A DNA stretch of 64,000 bases from Puffinus mauretanicus. Lineage: Eukaryota > Chordata > Aves > Procellariiformes > Procellariidae. Of the stretch, positions 63,101 through 64,000 are shown piece after piece. The position numbers and the translations under genes are program-made. Where the stretch lies: positions 124,001 to 188,000 of the forward strand of contig JAJKFH010000553.1 of the NCBI GenBank assembly GCA_023333565.1, written 5' to 3'. The notes below the pieces were generated by a model. That model was not told the DNA's origin. It ran no database searches and saw nothing but the letters and a program-made list of their open reading frames with translations. The stretch's first letter is position 1. Each line of letters opens with the position of its first letter.

Positions 63101-64000
63101 TGACTTCATTCCCTTCCCCTGATGACTGTCCCTGAAGACATTTACCTAAATGTTCATACTTATATCCTCATTTCTTACATCTTCAATGCTTGAAATTTTC
63201 TCCTTTCTTAGAATAGATAGTACAAGGTAGGTTAAAAAAGCAGAAATCACTAAAACTGTGAAATATAAAGAAAATATTCTATGACCCTGGGTAGAAAACA
63301 CTTTTCCCAGCCCAGGTTTCACTATAAGTTAAATAGTTCTGTCCGTAGCTGTAGGAATCAAGAGGTACCAACTGAAGCAGTATCTACAGATCCTAGAAAG
63401 CCATATTTGCAATCTCTCTGCTTGCTGTGCATGATGAAACTTGCCTTGCCACGATGCATATAGGAGGACGTGATGCAGCATTATTAGCGGGTCCAAATTT
63501 TAAATTGCTCTTGAAAAGACAGAGATGAAACTGCAAATGGACAGCTCATTTCCAGTAGTACTTGTTTATAAAATAAGGCTCATAAGAGCTATTTGAAATT
63601 AGAATGACAAGGTATTTGCTTAAAATATCAGGTACCTATTGAAGTTGGAAGTAGAGAACCACAAGATTCCCAGTTAAACAAATACAAAGCCTTGGAGACT
63701 GTTTCTTGTAGTGGCTACATTCCAAGGTTTTTGTTGCTAGTTTTGGAAATCTACTTCCCTTGTCATGGCTAGAGGGATGCATTTTGGTCCTTTCTATACC
63801 ATAAAACCAGGCTAATTCCTACTTTCATTGTGAATGTAATAGCATATTATAAACAAGCAGTGAAAACTATCCAATATATGAGTTGGAGTATGGAAGAGAG
63901 TAGAAAGATGAGAAATCTCCAGCGTGATTTACTGCCCAATAAATGCAATGATTCACCACAGTAATTTCCTGTTTGCAGTAGGCCAAATTCTCCCACCTGT

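Larger units (their letters stand above)
54621..64000. other. Intergenic DNA at the right end
   Basis: No coding exon, RNA gene or mobile element was recognised. It contains A-rich tracts (57325-57348, 60167-60182), a (GGATGT)3 run near 59050, and octamer motifs at 56513-56520 and 62216-62223. Short open frames here have no recognisable similarity or splice context. Confidence 0.6.

Noticed and set aside
54621..64000. BTG4, LAYN, SIK2 or other neighbours of mammalian POU2AF1
   Set aside because: None of their distinctive segments appears in the frames of this region. The next gene must lie beyond the window.

Overview
This is bird genomic DNA. The evidence is two young CR1-type LINE copies with the avian 3' end (the ATTCTATGATTCT tail), vertebrate splice signals, and two multi-exon immune genes whose proteins read like vertebrate orthologues. 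There are no RNA genes, CRISPR arrays or bacterial features. The two genes lie head-to-tail on the minus strand in the left 27 kb. The right 37 kb is upstream or intergenic DNA carrying the two LINE copies, simple repeats and possible regulatory sequence.

Region 1 (1-8613, minus): the ankyrin-repeat part of an atypical nuclear IkB protein. It matches NFKBID (IkB-NS/IkB-delta) better than NFKBIZ or BCL3. Seven exons join in one open frame with consensus splice sites. The last exon runs off the left edge of the window, and the exon(s) before the first recognised ankyrin exon were not found.

Region 2 (about 9.8-26.9 kb, minus): a complete POU2AF1 gene (OCA-B/BOB.1/OBF-1, the B-cell coactivator of POU2F1 and POU2F2). 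All five coding exons are placed, including a first exon with only 16 coding bases at 26803-26818. The spliced frame encodes 256 residues. A TATA-like box, a CREB/ATF-like palindrome and a tandem RUNX-type motif lie in order just upstream and are a probable promoter. Intron 1 is 12.0 kb.

Region 3 (about 27-64 kb): no protein-coding gene was recognised. It holds a 0.9-kb and a 1.8-kb CR1 copy, both on the plus strand and both truncated at the 5' end. It also holds short tandem duplications, A-rich and A/C-rich tracts, a strong G-quadruplex motif, and eight perfect octamer sites (ATGCAAAT); a ninth lies in intron 1.

How the genes relate: NFKBID-type proteins enter the nucleus and tune NF-kB p50 target genes, and POU2AF1 is recruited by OCT1/OCT2 to octamer elements. 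Both act in B-lymphocyte transcription. Their adjacency is notable because in human they are on different chromosomes (NFKBID 19q13, POU2AF1 11q23, from general knowledge). The bird copy could therefore be an NFKBID ohnologue missing from mammals, or NFKBID itself in a different location.
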